DNA of 64,000 nucleotides from Mycobacterium sp. UM_CSW (GTDB taxonomy: Bacteria; Actinomycetota; Actinomycetes; Mycobacteriales; Mycobacteriaceae), in contig NZ_AUWQ01000022.1 in NCBI RefSeq assembly GCF_000455205.1, positions 62,001-126,000 of the forward strand. Reading direction: 5' to 3'. Below are positions 53,099 to 62,209 of this stretch, piece after piece. Position numbers and translations under genes: made by a program. Positions within the stretch are counted from its first letter, which is position 1, and each line of letters starts with the position of its first letter. Below the pieces are notes generated by a model. The model was not told the DNA's origin. It searched no databases and worked only from the letters and a program-made list of their open reading frames with translations.

Positions 53099-53276
53099 GA
53101 CGCCGCCAGGGCACGCGGCCGCGTCGGGGGTCGTCCACCAGCGCTGACCGGTCGTCGGCTGGCCCACGTGCGCGACCTGGCCGCCCACGGTATGCCGGTC
53201 GCCGGACACATTGCTGGTCGGAGGATCGACCATGTACAGGGCGCTACGGGCTAGCATCGACATGCACGGTACGTAG
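53099..53276 (+). pseudogene. Serine recombinase (resolvase/invertase) C-terminal remnant
   Basis: The frame from 53099 reads DAARARGRVGGRPPALTGRRL, the hallmark linker and start of the C-terminal helix-turn-helix of resolvase/invertase family recombinases. After HIAGRR the frame is lost, and a +1 frame (53217-53276) continues as VGGSTMYRALRAS to a stop. The catalytic N-terminal domain is absent. This is a scar of a mobile element, next to another decayed gene and a toxin-antitoxin pair. Confidence 0.65.
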
Positions 53277-53289
53277 GGGGGCATCAATC

Positions 53290-53611
53290 AGCGTCGACCG
53301 TCTGGAGCGCACAGTCGTCGAGCTCGTGGAGGCCCGTCGGCTAGCTGTTCTGACCACGGGCGGCTGGCTCTAATCCTCCTCGATAACGCCGCCGAGACGC
53401 TACTGTGCCGGCGCGCTGAAGAAGCACTTATTTGGGCCGACTGGCACGGCAACCTGCTCAAAACTACGGAACGCGAGAGATATTCCCCCAACGGGGACGG
53501 CAAGTCGGCGCATTGTTTGAGGAGCTGAAAGCAAACGCGTTATCAGACAAGACGCGGCAAAAGATCCGCCAGAACTTCTCGGATCTGGTTCCGTCCCGCG
53601 CCAGAGACTAA
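53290..53611 (+). pseudogene. Frameshifted hypothetical gene remnant
   Basis: Three protein-like pieces follow one another in different frames: VDRLERTVVELVEARRLAVL (from 53290), LILLDNAAETLLCRRAEEAL with HGNLLKTTERERYSP (to ~53490), and GALFEELKANALSDKTRQKI ending PSRARD at the stop 53609-53611. The order and helix-rich composition suggest one former gene with two frameshifts. I do not know its function. Confidence 0.4.
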
Positions 53612-53718
53612 TCCGGCGGCACACTTTCGACACGCGCTTCGATTGCGGCGGCCAGGGAGCGTTTCGCGCGGCCGCGTGTGTCCGCGTGTTGCACTACCGC
53701 GGAAGGGGTGTCCGAAAG

Positions 53719-54000
53719 TCATTGGCGTCGATAGACATGCGCACGGTGCTCGATGCGCCCGACGTAGAGCACCCGGTCATCCTCAAGTGCGCGGAATGTC
53801 ACTCGGTAGTCGCCGCGCCGGGCCACGCGCCATCCTTCGAACTCAAACCGAAGCGGCTTGGATAGTCGGTACGGGTCGCTCGGCAACGCAGCGGTGACGA
53901 ACTCAACGATTGCCGAAGCGACTTTGTGTGGTAACCGATCGAGCGCACGGACCGCAGTCGATGACAGCTGGACAGACCATGGCTGATCGCCTTGCGTCAC
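53719..54000 (-). CDS. relE: RelE/ParE-family mRNA interferase toxin
   Basis: This is a 93-residue RelE-fold toxin: WSVQLSSTAVRALDRLPHKVASAIVEFV, then RLSKPLRFEFEGWRVARRGDYRVTFRALEDDRVLYVGRIEHRAHVYR. The GDYRV strand and the C-terminal I-x-H-R-x-x-x-Y-R are characteristic of the mycobacterial RelE group, which cut mRNA on the ribosome. Its GTG start overlaps the antitoxin stop (GTGA), so the two are translationally coupled. It is intact and of full length. Confidence 0.9.
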   Translation of the reverse strand: MTQGDQPWSVQLSSTAVRALDRLPHKVASAIVEFVTAALPSDPYRLSKPLRFEFEGWRVARRGDYRVTFRALEDDRVLYVGRIEHRAHVYRRQ

Positions 54001-54266
54001 GTCAGGCCGTAGCGTTGGCGGATCTGCTCGCCGCTGACGGTGTTTCCGGCGGCGTAATCGGCGTCGGCTTGGTTGAGTTCTTCTGCGAGGCCTGGGGTCC
54101 GCAACGCGTGCAGCGTCTCGTTGAGGGACTCAAGATCGTCCGCGGACATGATCACCGCGGCGACCCGGCCGTGCCGAGTGATCTGAATGATTTCGTGGGT
54201 GGTGTCGGCCTCGTCAACGAGCGCGGACAGCTTGTCTTTGGCCTCTGTCAATGGCACCGACTTCAT
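53997..54266 (-). CDS. relB: Phd/YefM-family (RelB-type) antitoxin
   Basis: This is an 89-residue antitoxin: MKSVPLTEAKDKLSALVDEADTTHEIIQITRHGRVAAVIMSADDLESL is the Phd/YefM DNA-binding fold, followed by the toxin-neutralising tail ending in RQRYGLT. The length equals the M. tuberculosis RelB homologue when started at ATG 54266; upstream in-frame ATGs (54275, 54299) are possible. It should repress its own promoter together with the toxin. The pair lies beside mobile-element scars, as such modules often do. Confidence 0.88.
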   Translation of the reverse strand: MKSVPLTEAKDKLSALVDEADTTHEIIQITRHGRVAAVIMSADDLESLNETLHALRTPGLAEELNQADADYAAGNTVSGEQIRQRYGLT

Positions 54267-54972
54267 AACCGGCATTCTAGCCCGATAACTAGCCACCATC
54301 TAGCCAGGAGAATACCAACAAGTGCGATATGGTCAACCAACTGCCCGCCTCGGCAACATCTATAACCCCCGACGAGCCGGCACCTCGCCGCGGACGCCGG
54401 TGACTCTCGGGAGCGCCGGTCGAAGTTGCCCCCTTGGTTGCCAGGAGCCAAACACGCTGAGCCGCTGACGGCTTCGGTGCTTTGGCCATTGCGCCTACAC
54501 ACATGGTCAATCGACTGTCGCGGCCGTAGTTGATTTGCCGGAGGTGTGGAGGACGTCGTGACCGACACTGCCATGGTGGCAGCATTCTGCCTGTGACGAG
54601 GTCCGCCGGCTGCACCTTACCGGGGTTCATATATCTCGACCATCACAGTTCATTTAGTCATTTAGTGTCATAAGTAACCGGTGACAGTTTATGGACCAGT
54701 TTCGTGGGGTTTGCGTCCCTGTCCATCGGCGCATAAATGTGCATCAATTGACGGCCCGCGCCTCGGATGACACTCCGGCGCCGTCCCGGAAGGCAGGCGC
54801 GTTTTTGGCCGGCTACCGCTCAGATACGGGCGATTCGACGCCGGGCAGGTAGGCGATGACGCGAGTTGCCGGGCCGACGCAGCAGCACGGTGGCCGTCGA
54901 TCGCGGCCACGCCACCCGTACCAAACTCATCGGCGACGCGATCTCCTTCGACCGGCGTCGCCGCAAGGCCAA
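54267..54972. other. Intergenic region with possible mobile-element debris
   Basis: This is about 700 bp with no intact gene. A 5-bp inverted repeat TGTCA-N11-TGACA at 54666-54686 sits in an AT-rich stretch unlike the surroundings. At 54870-54976 a plus-strand frame reads AVDRGHATRTKLIGDAISFD to a stop at the edge of the secreted-protein gene, perhaps the C-terminus of a lost gene. Neither can be identified. Confidence 0.35.
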
Positions 54973-55767
54973 CTAGACCCGCAGCACCGCCCCCAGCGCC
55001 GAAAGCGGGATGTGAGCCTGGACGGTGCCGCCGTCCATGTACCACTGCATGACGCCGGGGGTGAAGTCGATCGGTTCGTCGTGGCCGACGGGGTAATCGG
55101 GCATGTAGAGGATCAGTTCGTCGGGAGTCAGCGCCCACGCCTTGTACGCGCCCGAGTAGACCTTGTCGGGCATCCAGCGGTCGAGCTTGAACGGATAGCT
55201 GCCCGGATCATGCGGCGGCGGAGCTTGATCGAGGGCTGTCTGAATGAACGGGGCGGCCAGCGGCGGGATCGCGGTCAACGGGTTCGACGTCGTCAGGTCG
55301 GCGAGCTGCACGCGCCGGCCACCCGCCATGTCGAACGTGAAGGTGCGGTAGGCGTTATTGGGTTGGGGCCCGTCGGCGTGGTAGTTCTCATGGAACACCG
55401 CGCTGAGCAGGTTGGCGTGCCGGAAAATTTCGAAGTTCTCTTCGCCGTAGCTGTCGGCCGCCATATGCGTGTTGGCGGTCTTCCAGTTGTTGACCAGGGT
55501 GCGCAAGTAATCGCGGATCGTCGGCCCGGTGGTCGGGTTGTCGACGAGGTCGTCGGGGACGGCGACTTTGATGTCCCGGACGGCGTTGCGTTCGGAGGTC
55601 ACTGAGGCGTGGCAGTACTGGCCGTCCCAGGTGCCGCCGAGCTCGCCCCCGCAGAACGACGGCGCCGACGCGTGGGCGCGGCCGGTGTCAATGCCGAGGC
55701 TGGGAATCGTTGCGGCGCCGCACAATACGAGAGTCGCGACAATCCGTCGGGCCGCGACGGCGATCAC
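54973..55767 (-). CDS. Secreted RsiV/DUF3298-like protein
   Basis: This is a 264-residue exported protein. Residues 1-33 form a signal peptide (RRIVATLVLCGAATIPSLG, cleavage after AHA). The mature part has two cysteines near its start (FCGGE, YCHAS) and a DUF3298/RsiV-like core (YRTFTFDMAGGRRVQLADLTTSNPLTAIPPLAAPFIQTAL; later WALTPDELILYMPDYPVGH). Its start overlaps the Mce-associated protein gene by 4 bp, so it is the last gene of the mce operon. The role is unknown; an envelope-located accessory of the transporter is possible. Confidence 0.75.
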   Translation of the reverse strand: MIAVAARRIVATLVLCGAATIPSLGIDTGRAHASAPSFCGGELGGTWDGQYCHASVTSERNAVRDIKVAVPDDLVDNPTTGPTIRDYLRTLVNNWKTANTHMAADSYGEENFEIFRHANLLSAVFHENYHADGPQPNNAYRTFTFDMAGGRRVQLADLTTSNPLTAIPPLAAPFIQTALDQAPPPHDPGSYPFKLDRWMPDKVYSGAYKAWALTPDELILYMPDYPVGHDEPIDFTPGVMQWYMDGGTVQAHIPLSALGAVLRV

Positions 55768-56504
55768 AGCAGCTGGACCTTGCTGGCCCGCCAGCGTCCG
55801 TCGACCTTTTCCATCGTCATCTTGATTCGGCTGCGGTCGATGCGTGGGTCGGGCGCGGTCGAGTTCGCGACCGTCTGGTCGATGAAGACCAGTACTACAA
55901 CCTTGTTAGTCGATGCGGATTGAATGGCGGAGTCCACGACCACGCCGTGCGCGCTGGCCTTGTTGTCGATGAGTAGCTGGCGCAGCTGCACGCTGGACTG
56001 GGTGTACATGTCCTTGAACTCGCCGGTGGCGCCGTCGAGCACCTGCCGGAAGTTCTCGTCGACCTTGTTCGAGTCGATGCTCGTCAGCACCTGCGCGTAG
56101 GCGATGGCCGCCTGCTGCGCCTGCTCGCCGGCCAGCTTCACCTCGTGCTCCTGCCACAGCTTCCAACCGAGGAATCCCGAAACCGAAAGGGAGGCAATGA
56201 GTAGCACCGGCAGCACGGCGCGGCGCACGTATTGCCAGTGCAGGTACTTCCGCCAGGAGCGCTTGGCGCGCGCCGCCGTGGGGCGTTTGCGTTTCAGCAG
56301 CCCGGTGCTCGCCTCTTCTTCGTCCTCGGCGATGGGCGGGTCGGCGTCCTCGTCGGGAGGCGGGTCGCCGTCCACGTCGGCGGGCGAGTCGGCTTGCGCG
56401 TCGTCGGCTTGCGGCTCGTCGACTTGGGCGTCAACGTCGGCTTGCGCCTCGCCGACTGTCTTGTCGTCCACCTTCGGGTCCTTTTTAATGGTCGCGACCA
56501 CCAT
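55764..56504 (-). CDS. Mce-associated membrane protein (Mam)
   Basis: This is a 246-residue protein. An acidic, Ala/Asp/Gln-rich repetitive cytoplasmic N-terminus (residues ~15-65, reiterating DAQ/QAD/DVD units) precedes a basic patch (~70-90), one membrane segment (~96-117) and the typical Mam outer domain (AYAQVLTSIDSNKVDENFRQVLDGATGEFKDMYTQ; end VDGRWRASKVQLL). Mam proteins stabilise or assist Mce transporters. It follows mceF by 25 bp. The long acidic N-terminal region is the least conserved part of such proteins. Confidence 0.85.
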   Translation of the reverse strand: MVVATIKKDPKVDDKTVGEAQADVDAQVDEPQADDAQADSPADVDGDPPPDEDADPPIAEDEEEASTGLLKRKRPTAARAKRSWRKYLHWQYVRRAVLPVLLIASLSVSGFLGWKLWQEHEVKLAGEQAQQAAIAYAQVLTSIDSNKVDENFRQVLDGATGEFKDMYTQSSVQLRQLLIDNKASAHGVVVDSAIQSASTNKVVVLVFIDQTVANSTAPDPRIDRSRIKMTMEKVDGRWRASKVQLL

Positions 56505-56528
56505 GATCTCCTTTGACTGCGTCCAGTT

Positions 56529-57779
56529 CTAGTGCGGCGGTTCTATCGGCAGCGGCGGACCGCCGTAGGGGGTGGGAATGGTGAAGCGGCCCTTCGGTGT
56601 CGGGTCGGTCCTGCGGCCCAGGTCCGCGCCCGGCGGCGGGCCGGCAGTGTCGTCGCCGCCCGGACGCGGGGCGTTCTTGGCTCCCCGGATCGAGACGGCG
56701 GGGTCGTCGTCGCGGCAGTAGGTGTACATAAACGGCTCGTAGTAGTCGGCGGACGAGGGCGGGTGCGCCGGGGTCCCGTAGTCGCATACGTAGCGGGGGT
56801 ACAGGTCGGCGATCGCCCACACCCCGTTGTCGTGGAAGGCGCTTGTCACCGCGTCCAGCACCGAGCCCCGGTAGTCGGGAAACAGCGCGTTGAGCGCCGG
56901 CACCCGCAGATACAGCAGCTGCGACATCGTGGCCATGCTGCCCAGCAGTTGCACCATGGTGTCGGAGTTGTCGGCGAACAGGTTGTCGACGGCCGACAGC
57001 GTCCGCGGCGTCCGTTCGGTCAATCGCCGGTAGCCGGCCTGCATCCGGGCGACGCCGGACAGTGTGTGCTGGAGTTCGGTGGCGGTGGCCGCCAGGCCGG
57101 CGTTCTTATCGCCGGCCAGGTTGAGCACCACGCGGCTGGTCTTGATGACGCTGGTGGTCTGCGGGAGCACCGAGTCCAGCGTCGACAACAAGAAGGTGCC
57201 GCCGTCGACGATGGCGGCCAGCTTCGCCGGACCCTCCTTGCTCATGCTCAGTTCCTTTTTGATCAGCTCGACCTTGCGCGGATCGACCTGTGCCAGCAGC
57301 CCGTCGGCGTCGCCGAGCAACTGCGCCAAGCTGACCGGAACGGTCGTGTGATCGAGAGCGATCAGGCTGCCGTCGTGCAGGTAAGGCCCGGCGTCGGACT
57401 GGGCTTCGAAGTTGATGTATTGCTCGCCGGCCGGCGACAGCGCCGACACGTGCACCACGCTGTTCGCCGGGATCTTCACCGTCGAGGCGATGCTGGCGAT
57501 GGCGTTGACTCCGGTGTCGGTGATGCGCAGCGACTCCACCCGCCCGATACGGACCCCGCGCAGGGCGACATCCTGATTGGGAAGCAGCCCACCGGATTCC
57601 GGCAATTGCACGGTGACGCGGTAGGAGGACGCGAACGGGGTCACCCGCAACGCGCCGATGAGCAGATACGCAGTCGCTACGACCAGGGTGAGCGCCAGCC
57701 CGGCGACCGACAGCCAGACCTGCTGGCGGTGGCCGGCCCGCACCACACGCACCACGGCGTTCGCGACTTCGGCGATCAT
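56529..57779 (-). CDS. mceF: Mce family protein, MceF position
   Basis: This is a 416-residue Mce protein: N-terminal membrane anchor (~QVWLSVAGLALTLVVATAYLLIGAL), the MlaD/MCE domain with LPESGGLLPNQDVALRGVRIGRVESL (residues ~45-120), a long helical region, and a proline/glycine-rich tail containing YVCDYGTP and CRDDDP. It is the sixth substrate-binding subunit of the lipid-import shuttle. ATG 57779 overlaps the mceE stop (ATGA); a longer reading would run inside mceE. Confidence 0.9.
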   Translation of the reverse strand: MIAEVANAVVRVVRAGHRQQVWLSVAGLALTLVVATAYLLIGALRVTPFASSYRVTVQLPESGGLLPNQDVALRGVRIGRVESLRITDTGVNAIASIASTVKIPANSVVHVSALSPAGEQYINFEAQSDAGPYLHDGSLIALDHTTVPVSLAQLLGDADGLLAQVDPRKVELIKKELSMSKEGPAKLAAIVDGGTFLLSTLDSVLPQTTSVIKTSRVVLNLAGDKNAGLAATATELQHTLSGVARMQAGYRRLTERTPRTLSAVDNLFADNSDTMVQLLGSMATMSQLLYLRVPALNALFPDYRGSVLDAVTSAFHDNGVWAIADLYPRYVCDYGTPAHPPSSADYYEPFMYTYCRDDDPAVSIRGAKNAPRPGGDDTAGPPPGADLGRRTDPTPKGRFTIPTPYGGPPLPIEPPH

Positions 57780-58984
57780 GGCGGTGGTTCCGATGGCGGT
57801 GGCCCTGGCGGTGGGCCGGGTGCGGCGTCGATCTGGCCGGGGATGTTCGGGTCCGGGATGACCGGCACCTGCGGGGAGTTCGGTCCGCGGCCGACCACCC
57901 GCTCCTGCAGGCGCCACAGCGTGTACTTAAGTGTGCCGACGAGCAGGTTCATGTTGTAGTGGTGCGGTCCGTGCAGCCCGATGTCGCCGGGGTATCCGAT
58001 GTCGGGAAGTGAGCCCAGGATCAGCTTTTCCACGCCCACATGAACCGAGAGCGCGCTTCCCGCAGTGGATTTGACCAGGGGCGGGATCAACCGGTTGATC
58101 GCGTAGAAGCTGGTGTCCGGGCTCACCGCGACGTCGTTGGCGGCGCCGGCGATCGTGTTCAGGTCGCGGATGATGCTGCGGCCGCTGGTGTCGGTTCCGC
58201 CGATCGAGGGGAACCTGGCCAACAACCGGGCGGTGTCGCCCGCCCGCACCGCGAGGTTGGATAGCTCGGCGGTGTTGTCGGCCAGGGCCGAGGTCGCGGG
58301 CCGGGCCGCCGTCATCAGGTCGGTGATCGTGTGGTCCTTGGCGTCGAGTTGGTCTGCCAGACGTGACAATTGGGTCAGGGCCGCCGACATCTGGCCGGAC
58401 CGCGCGTCGAGCGTGCCCACCAGCTGGTTGGACTTGCGGATCAGCTCGCCGAAGGCCTGTCCCTGGTCACCGGTGGCCTTGCCGAATCCGTTGATGATGT
58501 TGGTGAAATTGCGCACCGCGCCGCCGTTCACCAGGATCGCCGCCGAGCTGAGCACCGATTCGACGGTCGCGGCCGCGGCCGTCGAATCCAGCCCGACGGT
58601 GTCGCCGTCCTTGAGCATCGGTGTGTCCGCGGGATCGTCGGCGGGTGGTTTGAGCGCGACGAAGACGTCGCCGAGTGGTGTGGCGGTGCGCAATTCGGCG
58701 GTGCTGCCCCGTGGCAGCAACACGCCGTTGCGGATGCGCAGCGTGGTCACCGCGGTGTAGTTGCGGGCGGTCATCGATTCGACTTGCCCGACGTCGGCGC
58801 CGGCGAGCTTGACCTTGGCGTTCATCGGAAGGTTGAGCGCGTTGGAGAACACCGCGGTCAGGATGTATCCGCCGGAGCCGAGCCCCGGTGCCGGAAGGGG
58901 CAGGCTGGCAAGACCATTCGTGCTGCATCCGGAGGCGATGAGCGTTGTCGCCGCGATGGCGACCGCAGCGCGGGTGGTGATCAT
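57776..58984 (-). CDS. mceE: Mce family lipoprotein, MceE position
   Basis: This is a 402-residue Mce lipoprotein: signal peptide with lipobox LIASGC (Cys ~20), the MCE domain (GYILTAVFSNALNLPMNAKVKLAGADVGQVESM), a helical region and a proline-rich C-terminus (PGPPPGPPPSEPPP). The lipidated cysteine is what defines the fifth Mce subunit in mycobacteria. Start and stop overlap the neighbouring mce genes by 4 bp. It belongs to the complex formed with YrbE permeases and a distant MceG ATPase. Confidence 0.92.
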   Translation of the reverse strand: MITTRAAVAIAATTLIASGCSTNGLASLPLPAPGLGSGGYILTAVFSNALNLPMNAKVKLAGADVGQVESMTARNYTAVTTLRIRNGVLLPRGSTAELRTATPLGDVFVALKPPADDPADTPMLKDGDTVGLDSTAAAATVESVLSSAAILVNGGAVRNFTNIINGFGKATGDQGQAFGELIRKSNQLVGTLDARSGQMSAALTQLSRLADQLDAKDHTITDLMTAARPATSALADNTAELSNLAVRAGDTARLLARFPSIGGTDTSGRSIIRDLNTIAGAANDVAVSPDTSFYAINRLIPPLVKSTAGSALSVHVGVEKLILGSLPDIGYPGDIGLHGPHHYNMNLLVGTLKYTLWRLQERVVGRGPNSPQVPVIPDPNIPGQIDAAPGPPPGPPPSEPPP

Positions 58985-60102
58985 TTCTGCCCCATCGCGG
59001 CCATGCCGTCGAGCACGTAGGTCAATCCGAAGTCGGGGCCGAAATCCTGTATCGTCCCAGTGCTGCAGCCCAGTTGGCGCAGGCCCATCAGATTGCAGAT
59101 CTCTTTGGTGTACTGGCTGTCGAAGAGCAACCGGTCGGTGAGGAAGCGGGCCCGCACCGCGCCGTTGGCCCGGTCGACCATGTTGTAGGCGTTGTCGGCC
59201 ACCATCGGTGCCACGTCGAGCATTTCGGCGAGGTCGCGCCGGTGATCGGTGACCGCCTTCGCTGTGCCGTTGCCGTTGAGCAGGGCCTGCTTGATGGCGT
59301 CGCGGTTGGCGTCGAGTAGGTCGCCGGCCCGCTCGACCAGTTGGTCGAAGCGTTTGCCGGTGTCGCCGCTGCCGATGTCCTCCTCGGCCATGATCTGGCT
59401 GACCTGGTGGATGGTGGATGCGAATTCGCGAAGCTTGGAGTCGTTGGCGGCCGCCGCGTCGAACAACGCGCTGATGTTCTTGACGATCGTGGTGATCTGG
59501 TCGCGGGTCTGGGCGCCTCCGTCGCTGGACAGGCGCAGCGCCCTGGACAGCTCGTCGAGCGCGGACTTGATCTGTGCGCCGTTGCCGTCGACCACCTGGC
59601 TGCCGTTGTTGATCACGTCGGCGATCGGCCCGCCGCCGCGGCCGTCTCCTTCGAGCGACTTGGTGACGCGATCGAGAACGCTGAGCACGCGGCTGAACTC
59701 GACGGGCGTCTTGGTGCGGGTCAGGCCGATGGTGTCGTGATTCTGCAGGACCGGCCCGCCGCGGTAGGGCGGCGTGAGTTCAATCTGCCGGTCGGTCAGA
59801 ATCGAGGTGGATACTGTGACGGCTTGCACGGCAGCGGGAACCTTCACGCGGCGGTCGACGGTGAATTCCACCTCGACGTAGGGCCCCTTAGGGTTGATCC
59901 TGGTGATCTTACCCACTGGCATGCCCAGCACCGCCACCACATTGCCCTCGTAAAGACCGGCGGCACTGTCGAATTGGGCCGTCACGCGGATCGTATCCTG
60001 ATCGGAGCCCAGGTACCACCATCCGACGCCCGCCGCGAGGGCCAGCACCACGACGGCGGCGCCGATGGCCATCGCCTTGGATCTGAGCCCGGCCGCGGTC
60101 AC
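58981..60102 (-). CDS. mceD: Mce family protein, MceD position
   Basis: This is a 373-residue Mce protein: anchor AMAIGAAVVVLALAAGVGWWYL, MCE domain (IRVTAQFDSAAGLYEGNVVAVLGMPVGKITRI), a coiled helical region with QVVDGNGAQIKSALDELSRAL, ending GLTYVLDGMAAMGQK. The start is GTG 60102, overlapping the mceC stop (GTGA). An upstream in-frame ATG lies inside mceC and was rejected. It is the fourth of six Mce subunits. Confidence 0.9.
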   Translation of the reverse strand: MTAAGLRSKAMAIGAAVVVLALAAGVGWWYLGSDQDTIRVTAQFDSAAGLYEGNVVAVLGMPVGKITRINPKGPYVEVEFTVDRRVKVPAAVQAVTVSTSILTDRQIELTPPYRGGPVLQNHDTIGLTRTKTPVEFSRVLSVLDRVTKSLEGDGRGGGPIADVINNGSQVVDGNGAQIKSALDELSRALRLSSDGGAQTRDQITTIVKNISALFDAAAANDSKLREFASTIHQVSQIMAEEDIGSGDTGKRFDQLVERAGDLLDANRDAIKQALLNGNGTAKAVTDHRRDLAEMLDVAPMVADNAYNMVDRANGAVRARFLTDRLLFDSQYTKEICNLMGLRQLGCSTGTIQDFGPDFGLTYVLDGMAAMGQK

Positions 60103-61154
60103 TTGCAGTCCTTGAAGTACTGGATCATGCCGAACTGTTTGGCGCGTCCGCTGATGGCGCACATCCACGAGTCGATGAGCGGGACGTTGTTGGCGTTGAA
60201 GTTGATGGCGTTGCCCTCGCCGGTGAGGTTGGCCGCTTCCCGAAAGAAGATCGGGCTGATTTGCAGCAGGTTGCCCAGCAGGTCGTCGTGTTTGGACATC
60301 ATGCCGGTGAAGTCGCCCATGTCCTTGATCAACGATTCCAGGCCGGCCCGGTCGTTGACGACGAGTTGGCTCATGGTGTTGACGAGGTTGGTCAGGGATT
60401 GCATCATGGCGTGGAAAACGGCCCTTCGCGAGACGAATTGGCCTAGCAGGTCCTGGCCCTGGTTGATCAGATTGCCGATGCCGGCCTGCTGACGTCGCAG
60501 GGTGTTGGTGACTTGCTCGGTGCTGCGCAGCAGCTGACCCAGTTGGTCGCGGCGTATCGCGATGATCGATGACAGCGAGTGAATGTTCGTGATGGCCTGC
60601 GGCACCACGGCGGGCAGGCCCTCGAGTTGCTTGCCGAGCACCGCCAGCGATTGGGCGAACCGGTCGGAGTCGACCTGCTCGAAGGTCGTGGTGGCATCCT
60701 GCAGCGCGGCTTGTAGATCGTAGGGCACCTCGGTGTGCGACAAATCAAAGGTGTTGCGGGGCAGGGAGCCCGGGCCGTTCGGTTCCAGCGCGAGGTAGCG
60801 CGAGCCCAGGATGGTGGTGACCCTGATCTCGGCGCGAGAGTCCTTGCCCAGCACGATGTTGTCGCGGATCTTCAATCCCGCCTCGACGTGATCGCCGTCG
60901 AGCTTCATGCTCGTCACGTTGCCGACGGGAATTCCCGCGACGACGATCGGATTGCCGGCCCGCAGCGAGGCCGCCTGCAGGAACTCCGCGGTGTAGTGCC
61001 GGTATCCGGCGCCGAGCGCGTGCACCGCCAGCATTGCCCCGATCACCACTGCGACCACCGCGACGGCGATGAACCCGAGCCACGTCTTGTTGTAGCTCTC
61101 CAGCGGGCGATTCGTCAGCTTCGAAAGTCGAAGGCGGACCGAGGTATTAGCCAC
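60099..61154 (-). CDS. mceC: Mce family protein, MceC position
   Basis: This is a 351-residue Mce protein: N-terminal segment WLGFIAVAVVAVVIGAMLAVHAL, MCE domain (YTAEFLQAASLRAGNPIVVAGIPVGNVTSM), a long helical portion, and the C-terminal PLIDSWMCAISGRAKQ region with cysteines near the end. GTG 61154 overlaps mceB by 8 bp. It is the third Mce subunit of the operon. Confidence 0.9.
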   Translation of the reverse strand: MANTSVRLRLSKLTNRPLESYNKTWLGFIAVAVVAVVIGAMLAVHALGAGYRHYTAEFLQAASLRAGNPIVVAGIPVGNVTSMKLDGDHVEAGLKIRDNIVLGKDSRAEIRVTTILGSRYLALEPNGPGSLPRNTFDLSHTEVPYDLQAALQDATTTFEQVDSDRFAQSLAVLGKQLEGLPAVVPQAITNIHSLSSIIAIRRDQLGQLLRSTEQVTNTLRRQQAGIGNLINQGQDLLGQFVSRRAVFHAMMQSLTNLVNTMSQLVVNDRAGLESLIKDMGDFTGMMSKHDDLLGNLLQISPIFFREAANLTGEGNAINFNANNVPLIDSWMCAISGRAKQFGMIQYFKDCK

Positions 61155-62208
61155 CGGCGGTGCTCCTGCATCTCGGGCTGTGCCATGTCTTGTTTCCGGG
61201 TGTGGCGGCGGCGACGATGATCGGAACCACGTCGTTGAGGCCGGGGAAGAATCCCAGGAAGTTCACGTCGCAGACGTAGGCGTTGCCGTAGGCGCCCTGA
61301 TTGCCGACCCGGGCGAGCCCTTTCAACAGCAGCGGGATGTTGTCGCCGAAGAATGCGACCTGGGGTTCGACGTCCATCAGGTGCCGGGCCACGCCCGGTT
61401 TGCGGTCGACGAACTCGCGAAGCGCCGGATACACGTCGTTGGCCGATGTGGAAAGCCGGCCCATCACCCGCGACAGCTGGCCGATCGAAGCAACCAGCTC
61501 CGGGCGTCGGCTGTCCAGCTGCGCAACGACCTCGCGGGTCTCGGTGATGACGCCGTCGAAGTTGTCGTTCTGCCGGGCGAGGTTGCCGAGCACCTTGTTG
61601 AGGTTGGTGATCACGTCGCCGAGGGCCTGGTCTCGTCCGGCGAATGTCTCGGTCAGCGTGGAGGTTTGGCTGATCAGCGTCGTCAGCGACGACGTGTCAC
61701 CCTGCAGCGACTGGATGATGCCCTTGGTGAGGTTGTCGGCGTCCTGCGGATTCAGCAGGCTGAACAGCGGTTCATAGCCATTGAGCAACGCGGTGACGTC
61801 GAACGACGGGTCGGTGCGTTCCAACGGGATGACGCTGCCGGGCGGCAACAGGGCCTGAGTGCCCGCCGTGCCAAGAGACAGCCCGAGGTAACGCTGCCCG
61901 ACGATGTTTTGGTAGGTCACCGACGCGACCGTGTTTCCGTACAGGCGCTGATCGGTCTGCAGCACGAACGCGACCCGCGCCAGCTTCCCGTCGAGCTCAA
62001 CCTTTTCAACCCGCCCCACCCGGACCCCGGCCATGCGCACGTCGTCGCCTTCGCGCAGCCCATAGACATCGGTGAACAGCGCCGAATAGCCGGCCGTGTT
62101 TCCGGCAACGTCACGACGCAGGCTCACATACACCAGCCAGGTCAGCGTCAACGCGACGACCATGAACAGGGTGAGCCCGATCAGCGGGCCGCGGAATCTC
62201 ACCGGCAT
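61147..62208 (-). CDS. mceB: Mce family protein, MceB position
   Basis: This is a 353-residue Mce protein: anchor GLTLFMVVALTLTWLVYVSL, MCE domain (YSALFTDVYGLREGDDVRMAGVRVGRVEKV), helical region with coiled-coil character, and the C-terminal YGNAYVCDVNFLGFFPGLNDVVP. ATG 62208 lies 1 bp after the mceA stop. It is the second Mce subunit. Confidence 0.9.
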   Translation of the reverse strand: MPVRFRGPLIGLTLFMVVALTLTWLVYVSLRRDVAGNTAGYSALFTDVYGLREGDDVRMAGVRVGRVEKVELDGKLARVAFVLQTDQRLYGNTVASVTYQNIVGQRYLGLSLGTAGTQALLPPGSVIPLERTDPSFDVTALLNGYEPLFSLLNPQDADNLTKGIIQSLQGDTSSLTTLISQTSTLTETFAGRDQALGDVITNLNKVLGNLARQNDNFDGVITETREVVAQLDSRRPELVASIGQLSRVMGRLSTSANDVYPALREFVDRKPGVARHLMDVEPQVAFFGDNIPLLLKGLARVGNQGAYGNAYVCDVNFLGFFPGLNDVVPIIVAAATPGNKTWHSPRCRSTAGG

Positions 62209-62209
62209 G

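Noticed and set aside
54666-54686. TGTCA-N11-TGACA as the end of an insertion sequence
   Set aside because: Arms are only 5 bp, there is no matching second end and no transposase can be read.
56532-57959. 475-codon plus-strand open frame across mceF
   Set aside because: Antisense to mceF; Arg/Gly/Val-rich shadow without domains.
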